A stretch of 64,000 nucleotides of DNA, from NCBI RefSeq assembly GCF_014170305.1, contig NZ_LZZT01000056.1, positions 1 to 64,000 on the forward strand. Direction: 5' to 3'. The position numbers were made by a program, and so were the translations under genes. The notes beneath the pieces were generated by a model. It saw nothing but the letters and a program-made list of their open reading frames with translations. It did not search any database and was not told the origin of the DNA. Source of the DNA: Achromobacter sp. UMC71 (GTDB lineage Bacteria > Pseudomonadota > Gammaproteobacteria > Burkholderiales > Burkholderiaceae_B). Below, piece after piece: positions 34,888 to 42,840 of this stretch (within the stretch, counting starts at the first letter, position 1; each line of letters begins with the position of its first letter).

Positions 34888-35018
34888 CCAGACGGCTTTC
34901 ATCCTAGGTCGGCCGCCCGAGACCAAACGGCGTACGGCCATACGGATGAGGCGTTCGGGGTAAACCCTATTCGGGATTGCCGGGGGTCGCCTCTCTGGAA
35001 CAGGGGGTGCATACTTCT

Positions 35019-35036
35019 TTCAAACGAACGTTTGAA
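35019..35036. promoter_or_regulatory. Palindromic operator of the PsrA/FadP-type regulator
   Basis: TTCAAACG-AA-CGTTTGAA is a perfect 18-bp palindrome ten bases before the regulator ATG. Published PsrA sites have the form CAAAC-N2-4-GTTTG, which this fits. Its position would block the regulator's own transcription or translation start region, consistent with autorepression relieved by fatty acyl ligands. I saw no second perfect copy elsewhere in the window. Confidence 0.8.
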
Positions 35037-35045
35037 TTGAATCTA

Positions 35046-35717
35046 ATGCAAGAACTCAGATCCTCCACTACTCGCGAATCGATTCTGGACACCGCCGAAG
35101 CCTTGTTCGCGCAACAAGGCCACGACGGCACGTCCATGCGCCAGATCACCGGCGCGGCGGGCGTCAACCTGGCGTCGGTGAATTACCACTTCGGCTCCAA
35201 GGAATCGCTGGTCCAGGCCGTGCTGAAACGGCGTCTGGAGATTCTCAACCGCGAACGGCTGCGCTTGCTCGACGAACTCGAGGCCCAGGCCAACGGCAAG
35301 CCGCTCAAGCCTTCGCAGATCGTCGACGCATTCTTCGGCACGCTGTTGCGCCTGGCCGCCGACCCTGGCCAAGCCGGCAGCACGTTCCTGCCGCTGCTCG
35401 AACGCACCATGACCGACCCGTCCGACTTCATCCGCGCGCTCTTCGCCGAGGAATACGCCGATGTGCTCGAGCGCTACCGCAACGCGCTGTTCGCGGCGTT
35501 GCCCGACGTGCCTCGCGCCGAAATCGTGTGGCGCTTCCAATTCATGCTGGGCGCCACGTCCTACGCCATCATCGGCACCGACCTGCTGCGGTCCGTGACC
35601 GGCTGGACGCTGGACGAAGCCGAGCAACCCGACAACCCCGGCCTGCTGCTGCCCCGCCTGATGAGCTTCCTGCTCGGCGGACTGCGCGCGCCCCTGCCGC
35701 AGCATTGCGCCACCTAG
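35046..35717 (+). CDS. psrA: TetR-family regulator of fatty-acid degradation (PsrA/FadP type)
   Basis: The 223-residue protein has an N-terminal TetR HTH: ESILDTAEALFAQQGHDGTS, MRQITGAAGVNLASVNYHFG and SKESLVQAVLKRRLEI. The ligand-binding part includes AEIVWRFQFMLGATSYAIIG, like PsrA and other acyl-sensing TetR proteins. The ATG at 35046 sits ten bases downstream of the palindromic operator; an upstream frame to 34977 would run through that operator and was rejected. fadE begins 51 bp after the stop in the same direction, so regulator and regulon are probably co-transcribed. Regulator class is strongly supported; the exact ligand is inferred from the family. Confidence 0.85.
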   Translation: MQELRSSTTRESILDTAEALFAQQGHDGTSMRQITGAAGVNLASVNYHFGSKESLVQAVLKRRLEILNRERLRLLDELEAQANGKPLKPSQIVDAFFGTLLRLAADPGQAGSTFLPLLERTMTDPSDFIRALFAEEYADVLERYRNALFAALPDVPRAEIVWRFQFMLGATSYAIIGTDLLRSVTGWTLDEAEQPDNPGLLLPRLMSFLLGGLRAPLPQHCAT

Positions 35718-35768
35718 CAGGCGGCGGCGCGGCGGGTCCACAAGAATATTGAGAAAGGAGACAAGGAA

Positions 35769-38117
35769 ATGAACGCAGTCATCGTCGCGCTGGTCGTCAT
35801 CGCGCTCCTGGCCGCCGTGCTGCTGGGCGTGCGTCCGATCCGGCGCGCCTTGCTGTCGGCCCCGATCTTCAATCTCTACCGCAAGGTGCTGCCGCAGATG
35901 TCGGACACCGAGCGCGACGCGCTGGAGGCCGGCACGGTCTGGTGGGAAGGCGAACTGTTCCGCGGCCGCCCCGACTGGAGCCGCCTGCTGGCCTATCCGC
36001 GCCCGCGCCTGACTGACGAAGAGCAGCGCTTCCTGGACAACCAGGCCGAAGAGGCCTGCCGCATGGTCAACGACTGGAGCGTCACGCAAGAGCGCTTCGA
36101 CCTGCCCGCCGAGGTCTGGACCTACCTCAAGCGCAACGGCTTTCTGGGCATGATCATTCCCAAGGAATACGGCGGCCTGGCCTTCTCGGCCTATGCCCAT
36201 TCCGAAATCGTGACCAAGCTGTCGACCCGCTCGTCGGCGCTGGCGGTGTCGGTGATGGTGCCCAATTCGCTGGGGCCGGCCGAGCTGCTGCTGCACTACG
36301 GCACCGATGAACAGAAGAACCACTACCTGCCGCGTTTGGCGCGCGGCGACGAGGTGCCCGCCTTCGCGCTGACCAGCCCGTGGGCCGGCTCGGACGCCGC
36401 CGCCATTCCGGACAGCGGCATCGTCTGCAAAGGCGAATGGCAAGGCCGCGAAGTGATCGGCATGCGCGTCAGCTGGGACAAGCGCTACATCACGCTGGCG
36501 CCGGTCTGCACGCTGCTGGGCCTGGCCTTCCGCCTGTACGATCCCGACGGACTGCTGGGCAGCAAGAAAGACCTGGGCATCACCTGCGCGCTGGTGCCGC
36601 ACGACCACCCGGGCGTGGACACCGGCCGCCGCCACTTCCCGCTGAACGCCATGTTCATGAACGGCCCCACCCGCGGGCAGGACGTGTTCATGCCGCTGGA
36701 CTTCATCATCGGCGGTCCCGCCATGGCCGGCCAGGGCTGGCGCATGCTGATGGAATGCCTGGCCGCCGGCCGCTCGATCTCGCTGCCCTCGTCCAACACC
36801 GGCATGTCCAAGCTGACGGCGCGCGCCGTGGGCGCCTATGCCCGCGTGCGCAGCCAATTCCGCACCCCGGTCGGCAAGTTCGAAGGCGTGGAAGAAGCGC
36901 TGGCCCGCATCGGCGGCCACACCTACATGATGGACGCCGCCCGCAGCATGACCGCCGGCGCGGTCGACCTGGGCGAGAAGCCCTCGGTGGTGTCGGCCAT
37001 CGTCAAATACCACGTCACCGAGCGCGCCCGCCAGGTGGTCAACGACGGCATGGACGTGATCGGCGGCAAGGGCATCTGCCTGGGGCCGTCCAACTTCCTG
37101 GGCCGCGCCTATCAGCAGATTCCCATCGGCATCACGGTGGAAGGCGCCAACATCCTGACGCGCAGCCTGATCATCTTCGGCCAGGGTGCGATCCGCTGCC
37201 ATCCCTACGTGCTGGCCGAGATGCAGGCCGCGCAGTCGCCGGACCGCAAGCAGGGCCTGGACGATTTCGACCGCGCCTTCTGGGGCCATGTCGGTTTCGT
37301 GATGCGTAACAAGCTGCGCGCGCTGGGCACGTCCCTGACCGGCGGCCGCTGGGTCGGCGTCAACGCCGACGTAGCGCCCGAAATGAAGCGCTACTACCAG
37401 TTGCTCAGCCGCTATTCCGCCGCGTTCGCGCTGCTGGCCGATACCTCGATGCTGGTGCTGGGCGGCAGCCTGAAGCGCCGCGAGCGCCTCTCGGCGCGCC
37501 TGGGCGACATTCTGTCGCAGATGTACCTGGTCAGCGCCACGCTCAAGCGTTTTGAAGACGAAGGCCGCCAAAGCGCCGACGCGCCGCTGGCGCACTGGTC
37601 GATCCAGGACGCCCTGTTCCGGCTGCAGGAAGCCTTTGACGGCGTGCTGGAAAATTATCCGAACCGCCTGGTCGCATGGAGCCTGCGCCGCATCGTCTTC
37701 CCCTGGGGCCATCCGCAGGCCCTGCCGTCCGACCAATTGGGCCAGGAAGTGGCGCAACTGCTGATCAACCCGGGCGCCGCGCGCGACCGCCTGACCGCCG
37801 GCTGCCACCTGCCCGCCACCGCCGACGAGCCGGTGGGCGCGATCGAACAGGCCCTGGCCGCCACGTTGCAAGCCGAACCCATCGAAGCCAAGATCCGCGC
37901 CTTCGAGAAAAGCGGCGCGCTGGAAGGCAACCCGCAAGCCAACGTGCGCGACCTGGCCGACGCCGCCTTTGCGGCCGGCGGCATCACCGCCGAAGAATAT
38001 GCGGTGGTCAAACGCCGCAACAGCTTGCGCGATGCGGTGGTGAAAGTGGATGATTTCCCCTTTGACTTCGGCATCACCGGCGCGGTCAAGCCGGCAGCCG
38101 AACGCAAAGCGGCCTGA
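35769..38117 (+). CDS. fadE: Acyl-CoA dehydrogenase FadE
   Basis: FadE carries out the first, FAD-dependent step of beta-oxidation at the inner membrane. The 782-residue product is the large FadE type: an N-terminal membrane segment (VIVALVVIALLAAVLLGVRP), then the acyl-CoA dehydrogenase domain with ALTSPWAGSDAAAIPDSGIV, FIIGGPAMAGQGWRMLMECL, SSNTGMSKLTARAVGAYARV and VIGGKGICLGPSNFLGRAYQ. The final 230 residues form the DUF1974 C-terminal extension typical of FadE. AGGAG precedes the ATG. It is first after the regulator and 16 bp before the FadI-like thiolase. Confidence 0.95.
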   Translation: MNAVIVALVVIALLAAVLLGVRPIRRALLSAPIFNLYRKVLPQMSDTERDALEAGTVWWEGELFRGRPDWSRLLAYPRPRLTDEEQRFLDNQAEEACRMVNDWSVTQERFDLPAEVWTYLKRNGFLGMIIPKEYGGLAFSAYAHSEIVTKLSTRSSALAVSVMVPNSLGPAELLLHYGTDEQKNHYLPRLARGDEVPAFALTSPWAGSDAAAIPDSGIVCKGEWQGREVIGMRVSWDKRYITLAPVCTLLGLAFRLYDPDGLLGSKKDLGITCALVPHDHPGVDTGRRHFPLNAMFMNGPTRGQDVFMPLDFIIGGPAMAGQGWRMLMECLAAGRSISLPSSNTGMSKLTARAVGAYARVRSQFRTPVGKFEGVEEALARIGGHTYMMDAARSMTAGAVDLGEKPSVVSAIVKYHVTERARQVVNDGMDVIGGKGICLGPSNFLGRAYQQIPIGITVEGANILTRSLIIFGQGAIRCHPYVLAEMQAAQSPDRKQGLDDFDRAFWGHVGFVMRNKLRALGTSLTGGRWVGVNADVAPEMKRYYQLLSRYSAAFALLADTSMLVLGGSLKRRERLSARLGDILSQMYLVSATLKRFEDEGRQSADAPLAHWSIQDALFRLQEAFDGVLENYPNRLVAWSLRRIVFPWGHPQALPSDQLGQEVAQLLINPGAARDRLTAGCHLPATADEPVGAIEQALAATLQAEPIEAKIRAFEKSGALEGNPQANVRDLADAAFAAGGITAEEYAVVKRRNSLRDAVVKVDDFPFDFGITGAVKPAAERKAA

Positions 38118-38133
38118 CCCAGGGAGGGATCGG

Positions 38134-39429
38134 ATGGCATTCAAACCGGTATACGTGGTCGACGGCGCCCGCACGCCCTTCCTGAAGGCGCGCTCGGGCC
38201 CCGGCCCGTTTTCGGCCGGCGATCTGGCCGTGCAGGCCGGCCGCGGCCTGCTGCTGCGCCAACCCTACGCGCCCACCGACCTGGACGAGGTCATCGTGGG
38301 CTGCGCCGCACCCTCGGCCGACGAAGTCAACATCGGCCGCGTGATCGCGCTGCGGCTGGGCTGCGGCGACAAGGTGCCCGGCTGGACCGTGATGCGCAAC
38401 TGCGCCTCGGGCATGCAGGCGCTGGACTCGGCCATCGCCAACATCCAGACCGGCCGCTCGCAATTGGTGCTGGCCGGCGGCGTCGACGCACTGTCGCGCG
38501 CGCCGGTGCTGTTTTCGGACAGCATGGTGCGCTGGCTGTCGGGCTGGTACGCCGCCCGCGGCGCGGGCGCCAAGCTGGCCGCGCTACGCCGCCTGCGCCT
38601 GCGCGACCTGGCGCCGGTCATCGGCCTGCTCAAGGGCCTGACGGATCCGGTGGTGGGCCTGTCCATGGGCCAGACCGCGGAAAACGTCGCCACCCGCTTC
38701 GGCATCAGCCGCCAGGCCATGGACGCCTATTCCGCGCAAAGCCACGCCCGCGCGCTGGCCGGCCGCGCCAGCGGCGCATTCGCCGAAATCGCGCCCCTGA
38801 TCGACACGCAAGGCAAGCCCTACCCCGACGACGACGGCGTGCGCGAAGACTCCACGCCCGACAAACTGGCCAAGCTCAAGCCGGTGTTCGACAAGCCCTG
38901 GGGCAACATCACCGCCGGCAACAGCTCGCAGGTCACCGACGGCGCCGCCATGCTGGTGCTGGCCTCCGAAGCCGCCGTGCAGCGCTGGAACCTGCAACCG
39001 CTGGGCCGCATCCTGGACAGCCAATGGGCCGGCCTGGACCCCGCGCAGATGGGCCTGGGGCCGGTGCACGCGGCCACGCCCATCCTGCAGCGCCACGGCC
39101 TGGGCTTGAATGACCTGGACTTGTGGGAGATCAACGAGGCCTTCGCCGCCCAGGTGCTAGGCTGCCTGGCGGCCTGGCAGGACGACGCCTACTGCCAGGA
39201 ACACTTCGGCACGCCCGCCTGGGGCGCGCTCGACCCCGCCCGCCTGAACGTGGACGGCGGCGCCATCGCCATCGGCCACCCGGTGGGCGCGTCCGGCGCC
39301 CGCATCGTGCTGCACCTGCTGGACGCGCTCAAGCGCCGCGGCGCCCGGCGCGGCATGGCCGCGATCTGCATCGGCGGCGGCATGGGCGGCGCGATGCTGG
39401 TAGAAACGTTGAACGAGGATCGCCAATGA
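38134..39429 (+). CDS. fadI: Acetyl-CoA C-acyltransferase (FadI-like thiolase)
   Basis: Thiolase for the last step of beta-oxidation. The 431-residue product has the acyl-accepting cysteine in MRNCASGMQALDSAIANI (about Cys89), the His of NEAFAAQ context, GHPVGASGARIVLHLLDALK, and the second cysteine in ICIGGGMGGAMLVE. The insert SMVRWLSGWYAARGAGAKLA with RRLRLRDLAPVIGLLKGLTD is found in FadI rather than FadA. The ATG at 38134 has GGGAGGGA upstream. The stop overlaps the next start (ATGA), so the two are translationally coupled, as expected for a trifunctional-protein-like pair. Confidence 0.92.
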   Translation: MAFKPVYVVDGARTPFLKARSGPGPFSAGDLAVQAGRGLLLRQPYAPTDLDEVIVGCAAPSADEVNIGRVIALRLGCGDKVPGWTVMRNCASGMQALDSAIANIQTGRSQLVLAGGVDALSRAPVLFSDSMVRWLSGWYAARGAGAKLAALRRLRLRDLAPVIGLLKGLTDPVVGLSMGQTAENVATRFGISRQAMDAYSAQSHARALAGRASGAFAEIAPLIDTQGKPYPDDDGVREDSTPDKLAKLKPVFDKPWGNITAGNSSQVTDGAAMLVLASEAAVQRWNLQPLGRILDSQWAGLDPAQMGLGPVHAATPILQRHGLGLNDLDLWEINEAFAAQVLGCLAAWQDDAYCQEHFGTPAWGALDPARLNVDGGAIAIGHPVGASGARIVLHLLDALKRRGARRGMAAICIGGGMGGAMLVETLNEDRQ

Positions 39430-41408
39430 CCGCCCTGGAATCGCTTTCGCATTGGCGCCTGGAGCGCGAGGCCGACGGCTTGGCGTGGCTGACCTTCGAC
39501 CGCGCCGGCAGCGCGGTCAATGCCTTGTCCGCCGACACCATGGCCGAGCTGGCCGTGGTGCTGGACGCACTGGATGCGCAGCCGCCCAAGGGCCTGGTGA
39601 TCCGCTCGGGCAAATCGTCGGGCTTCATCGTGGGCGCCGACGTCAACGAATTCGCCGAACTCACCACGCCCGAGCAGGGCCGCGCCCTGGTGGCGCGCGG
39701 CTGGAACTTGTTCCACCGCCTTGCCGCGGTGCGCTACCCCACGCTCGCCCTGATCCAGGGCCACTGCCTGGGCGGCGGCCTGGAACTGGCGCTGGCCTGC
39801 CGCTACCGCCTGGTCGAGGACGCGCCCGGCGCGTCGCTGGCCCTGCCCGAAGTCATGCTGGGCATCTTCCCCGGCTGGGGCGGCATGCTGCGCCTGCCCC
39901 AAGTCATCGGCGCGCCGGCCGCGCTGGACATGATGCTGACCGGCCGCGGCGCCGACGCGCGCCGCGCGGCCTCGCTGGGCCTGGTCGATGCCCGCGTGCC
40001 CGCGCGCCTGCTGCTGGCCGCGGCGCGCGCCACCGTGCTGTCGGGCAAGCCGCCGCGCCGCGCGCGCGGCCTGGGCGCCTGGCTGAACCGCTGGCCGCTG
40101 AAAGCCGTGGCCGCCAACCGCGCCCGCAAGCAGATCGCCGCCAAAGACCCGCAGGTCCACTATCCCGCCGCGCCCGCCATCGTCGACATCTGGGAAAAGC
40201 ACGGCGGCAACGCCCTGCAGGCGCCCGCGCTGATCGACGGCATCATCGCGTCGGACACCGCCCGCAACCTGCTGCGCGTGTTCCGCCTGCAAGAGCGCCT
40301 GAAGGCCAACGGCCGCCAGGCCGGCGTGCCGCCCGTGCGCCATGTGCACGTGGTCGGCGCCGGCGTCATGGGCGGCGACATCGCCGCCTGGTGCGCGCTC
40401 AAGGGCATGACGGTCACCCTGCAGGACCAGGACCTGGCCCGTATCGCCCCCGCCATCAAGCGCGCCGCCACCTTGTTCTCGCGCCGCCTGAAAGACCCGC
40501 GCGCCGCCCGCGCCGCGTTCGACCGCCTGGTGCCCGATCCGGCCGGCAGCGGCGTGCCGCTGGCCGACTTGGTAATCGAAGCCATCAGCGAACAGCCGGA
40601 CGCCAAGCGCGGCCTGTACCAGACGCTGGAGCCGCGCATGAAGGCCGACGCGCTGCTGGCCACCAATACGTCCAGCCTGTCGCTCGAAACCTTGCGCACC
40701 GGGCTGGCGCGGCCCGAACGCCTGGTGGGCATCCACTTCTTCAACCCCGTGGCCAAGATGCCGCTGGTGGAAGTGGTGCACGCCGACGGCATCGCCGACG
40801 CCACGCTGGCGCGCGCCTGCGCCTTTGTCGGCCAGATCGGCAAGCTGGCCCTGCCCGTCAAGAGCGCGCCCGGCTTCCTGGTCAACGCGGTGCTGGCGCC
40901 CTACATGCTGCAGGCCATGCGCAGCGTGGACGACGGTCTGTCGCCCGCCGTGGTCGACGCCGCGATGGTGGCCTTCGGCATGCCGATGGGGCCGCTGGAA
41001 CTGGCCGACACCGTCGGCCTGGACATTGCCCGCGCCGCGGGCCAGGAATTGGCCGGCGGCGCCGAACCGCCGCGCTGCCTGGCCGAACGGCTGGCGCGCG
41101 GCGACCTGGGCAAGAAAAGCGGCAGGGGCTTCTACACCTGGCGCGACGGCAAGCCGGTCAAGGACAAGGCGGGCGATGCGCGCGCGCCGGCCGGCCTGGC
41201 CGAGCGCCTGATCCAGCCCCTGATCGATGCCACCCGCGAGCGGGTCGAGTCCGGCGTGGTCGCCGACGCCGACCTGGCCGACGCGGGCGTGATTTTTGGA
41301 ACCGGGTTCGCGCCATTCACGGGCGGGCCCTTGCATTACCAGCGCAGTCGCAGTTCGCAGCACAGCAGAGAAACGGCCAAGGAATCCATAAACCCCCAAG
41401 CCGAATAG
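39426..41408 (+). CDS. Multifunctional beta-oxidation enzyme (enoyl-CoA hydratase, then 3-hydroxyacyl-CoA dehydrogenase)
   Basis: The 660-residue product is a FadB/FadJ-type fusion. The N-terminal crotonase keeps both catalytic glutamates (LGGGLELALACRYRL and LPEVMLGIFPGWGG) and the oxyanion-hole FIVGADVNEF. The NAD-binding domain begins about residue 305 with HVHVVGAGVMGGDIAAWCAL, and the dehydrogenase histidine is in LVGIHFFNPVAKMPLVEVVH. Two C-terminal domains follow with SAPGFLVNAVLAPYMLQAM and IIFGTGFAPFTGGPL. It is somewhat shorter than E. coli FadJ. Coupled by ATGA to the FadI-like thiolase; the pair probably forms a complex. Confidence 0.92.
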   Translation: MTALESLSHWRLEREADGLAWLTFDRAGSAVNALSADTMAELAVVLDALDAQPPKGLVIRSGKSSGFIVGADVNEFAELTTPEQGRALVARGWNLFHRLAAVRYPTLALIQGHCLGGGLELALACRYRLVEDAPGASLALPEVMLGIFPGWGGMLRLPQVIGAPAALDMMLTGRGADARRAASLGLVDARVPARLLLAAARATVLSGKPPRRARGLGAWLNRWPLKAVAANRARKQIAAKDPQVHYPAAPAIVDIWEKHGGNALQAPALIDGIIASDTARNLLRVFRLQERLKANGRQAGVPPVRHVHVVGAGVMGGDIAAWCALKGMTVTLQDQDLARIAPAIKRAATLFSRRLKDPRAARAAFDRLVPDPAGSGVPLADLVIEAISEQPDAKRGLYQTLEPRMKADALLATNTSSLSLETLRTGLARPERLVGIHFFNPVAKMPLVEVVHADGIADATLARACAFVGQIGKLALPVKSAPGFLVNAVLAPYMLQAMRSVDDGLSPAVVDAAMVAFGMPMGPLELADTVGLDIARAAGQELAGGAEPPRCLAERLARGDLGKKSGRGFYTWRDGKPVKDKAGDARAPAGLAERLIQPLIDATRERVESGVVADADLADAGVIFGTGFAPFTGGPLHYQRSRSSQHSRETAKESINPQAE

Positions 41409-41468
41409 ACCGGGACACGAGACCGGCAGTGCCATAGACACACACATCCAACACGAGGAGGCAGTACC

Positions 41469-42779
41469 ATGAGCAGACGTTCATTGTCCCTGAGCACCCT
41501 GTCCGCCCTGGTGGTCGGCCTGGGCGCAACCAGCGCCGCCCATGGCGCCGGCTTTCAGCTCCTGGAGCAGAATGCCAGCGGCCTGGGCAACGCTTACGCG
41601 GGATCGGCGGCAAATCCGGAAAACGCCAGCATCATCTACTACAACCCGGCAGGCATGACCTACCTGCCCGGCATCAACGTGTCGGGCGGGGTCAATCTGA
41701 TCAAGCCCTCGTTCAAGTTCTCGGACAACGGCAATAGCCGCAATCCCACCGCGCTGGGCGGCACCCGCCCCACCGGCGGCGACGGCGGCGATGCTGGCAA
41801 CCTGGGCGTCGTGCCCAACCTGTACGGCTCGTGGCAACTGAGCGACCAGTGGTTCATCGGCCTGGGCGTGGGCGCCCCGTTCGGCCTGATGACCGAGTAC
41901 GACAAGGGCTGGGACGGCCAGTACCACTCGAACAAGTTCGAGATCAAGACCATCAACATCAATCCGTCGATCGCCTACAAGGTCAACGACAAGTTCTCGA
42001 TGGGCTTTGGCGTGAACTGGCAGCACATCGACGCCACCTACAAGAAGAAGACCGTCGTGCCCGTGGCGCTGCCCGGCGGGCGCACCGTCTTCACCAACGG
42101 TGACGCCGACCTGAACCTGAAGGGCGACGCGTGGGGCTGGAACGTGGGCTTCATGCTGCAACCCACCGAAGACACCCGCATCGGCCTGTCGTACCGCTCC
42201 AAGATCAAGCACACCGCCAAGGGCGACACCGACATCGACAACATCGGCCCGACCGGCCAGTCGGTCTCGTTCGACGCCAAGGCCTCGGTCGACCTGCCTG
42301 ACACCTTGATCCTCAGCGCTACCCACCAGCTCAACGAGAAATGGGAACTGCTTGGAGACATCTCGTGGACGGGCTGGAGCAGCATCCCCGACCTGAAGAT
42401 CCGCAACTCCGGCACCGGCGCGCGCGATGACGACCTGCCGCTGAACTTCCGCGACACCTGGCGCATCGCCGTGGGTACGACGTATAAGTTCGCGCCCGAC
42501 TGGAAGTGGAAGTTCGGCCTGGCCTACGACCAGTCCCCGGTCCACAAGGCCGAAGACCGCCCGACCTCGCTGCCCGACAACGACCGCTACTGGTTCTCGA
42601 CGGGCGTGCAGTGGGCCGCCACCAAGAACACCACGATCGACCTGGGTTATACCTATCTGTACCTGCGCAAGACGGACATCGACACCACGTCCGGCAATCA
42701 GCTGACCAAGGGCCGCGTTGCGGGCACCTATGACAGCAGCGGCCATATCTTCGGCCTGCAACTGTCGTCCCGCTTCTAG
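41469..42779 (+). CDS. fadL: Long-chain fatty-acid outer-membrane transporter (FadL family)
   Basis: FadL proteins are 14-strand outer-membrane barrels that admit long-chain fatty acids. The 436-residue precursor has a signal peptide (LSTLSALVVGLGATSAAHGA) and, right after cleavage, the family plug AGFQLLEQNASGLGNAYAG with ENASIIYYNPAGMTYLPG (NPA motif). Barrel strands alternate through DDLPLNFRDTWRIAVGTTYK to a C-terminal Phe (HIFGLQLSSRF). GAGGAGG precedes the ATG. Placement inside the beta-oxidation regulon supports a fatty-acid rather than aromatic-hydrocarbon role. Confidence 0.92.
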   Translation: MSRRSLSLSTLSALVVGLGATSAAHGAGFQLLEQNASGLGNAYAGSAANPENASIIYYNPAGMTYLPGINVSGGVNLIKPSFKFSDNGNSRNPTALGGTRPTGGDGGDAGNLGVVPNLYGSWQLSDQWFIGLGVGAPFGLMTEYDKGWDGQYHSNKFEIKTININPSIAYKVNDKFSMGFGVNWQHIDATYKKKTVVPVALPGGRTVFTNGDADLNLKGDAWGWNVGFMLQPTEDTRIGLSYRSKIKHTAKGDTDIDNIGPTGQSVSFDAKASVDLPDTLILSATHQLNEKWELLGDISWTGWSSIPDLKIRNSGTGARDDDLPLNFRDTWRIAVGTTYKFAPDWKWKFGLAYDQSPVHKAEDRPTSLPDNDRYWFSTGVQWAATKNTTIDLGYTYLYLRKTDIDTTSGNQLTKGRVAGTYDSSGHIFGLQLSSRF

Positions 42780-42840
42780 CCTTGCCCCGGGCGGCGGGCG
42801 GGCCGGTCCCGCCTGCCGTCTGCATTTTCAGGAGACTTCC

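Noticed and set aside
35043-38174. Long minus-strand open frame opposite psrA and fadE.
   Set aside because: Shadow of the FadE frame; low-complexity translation with no recognisable domain.
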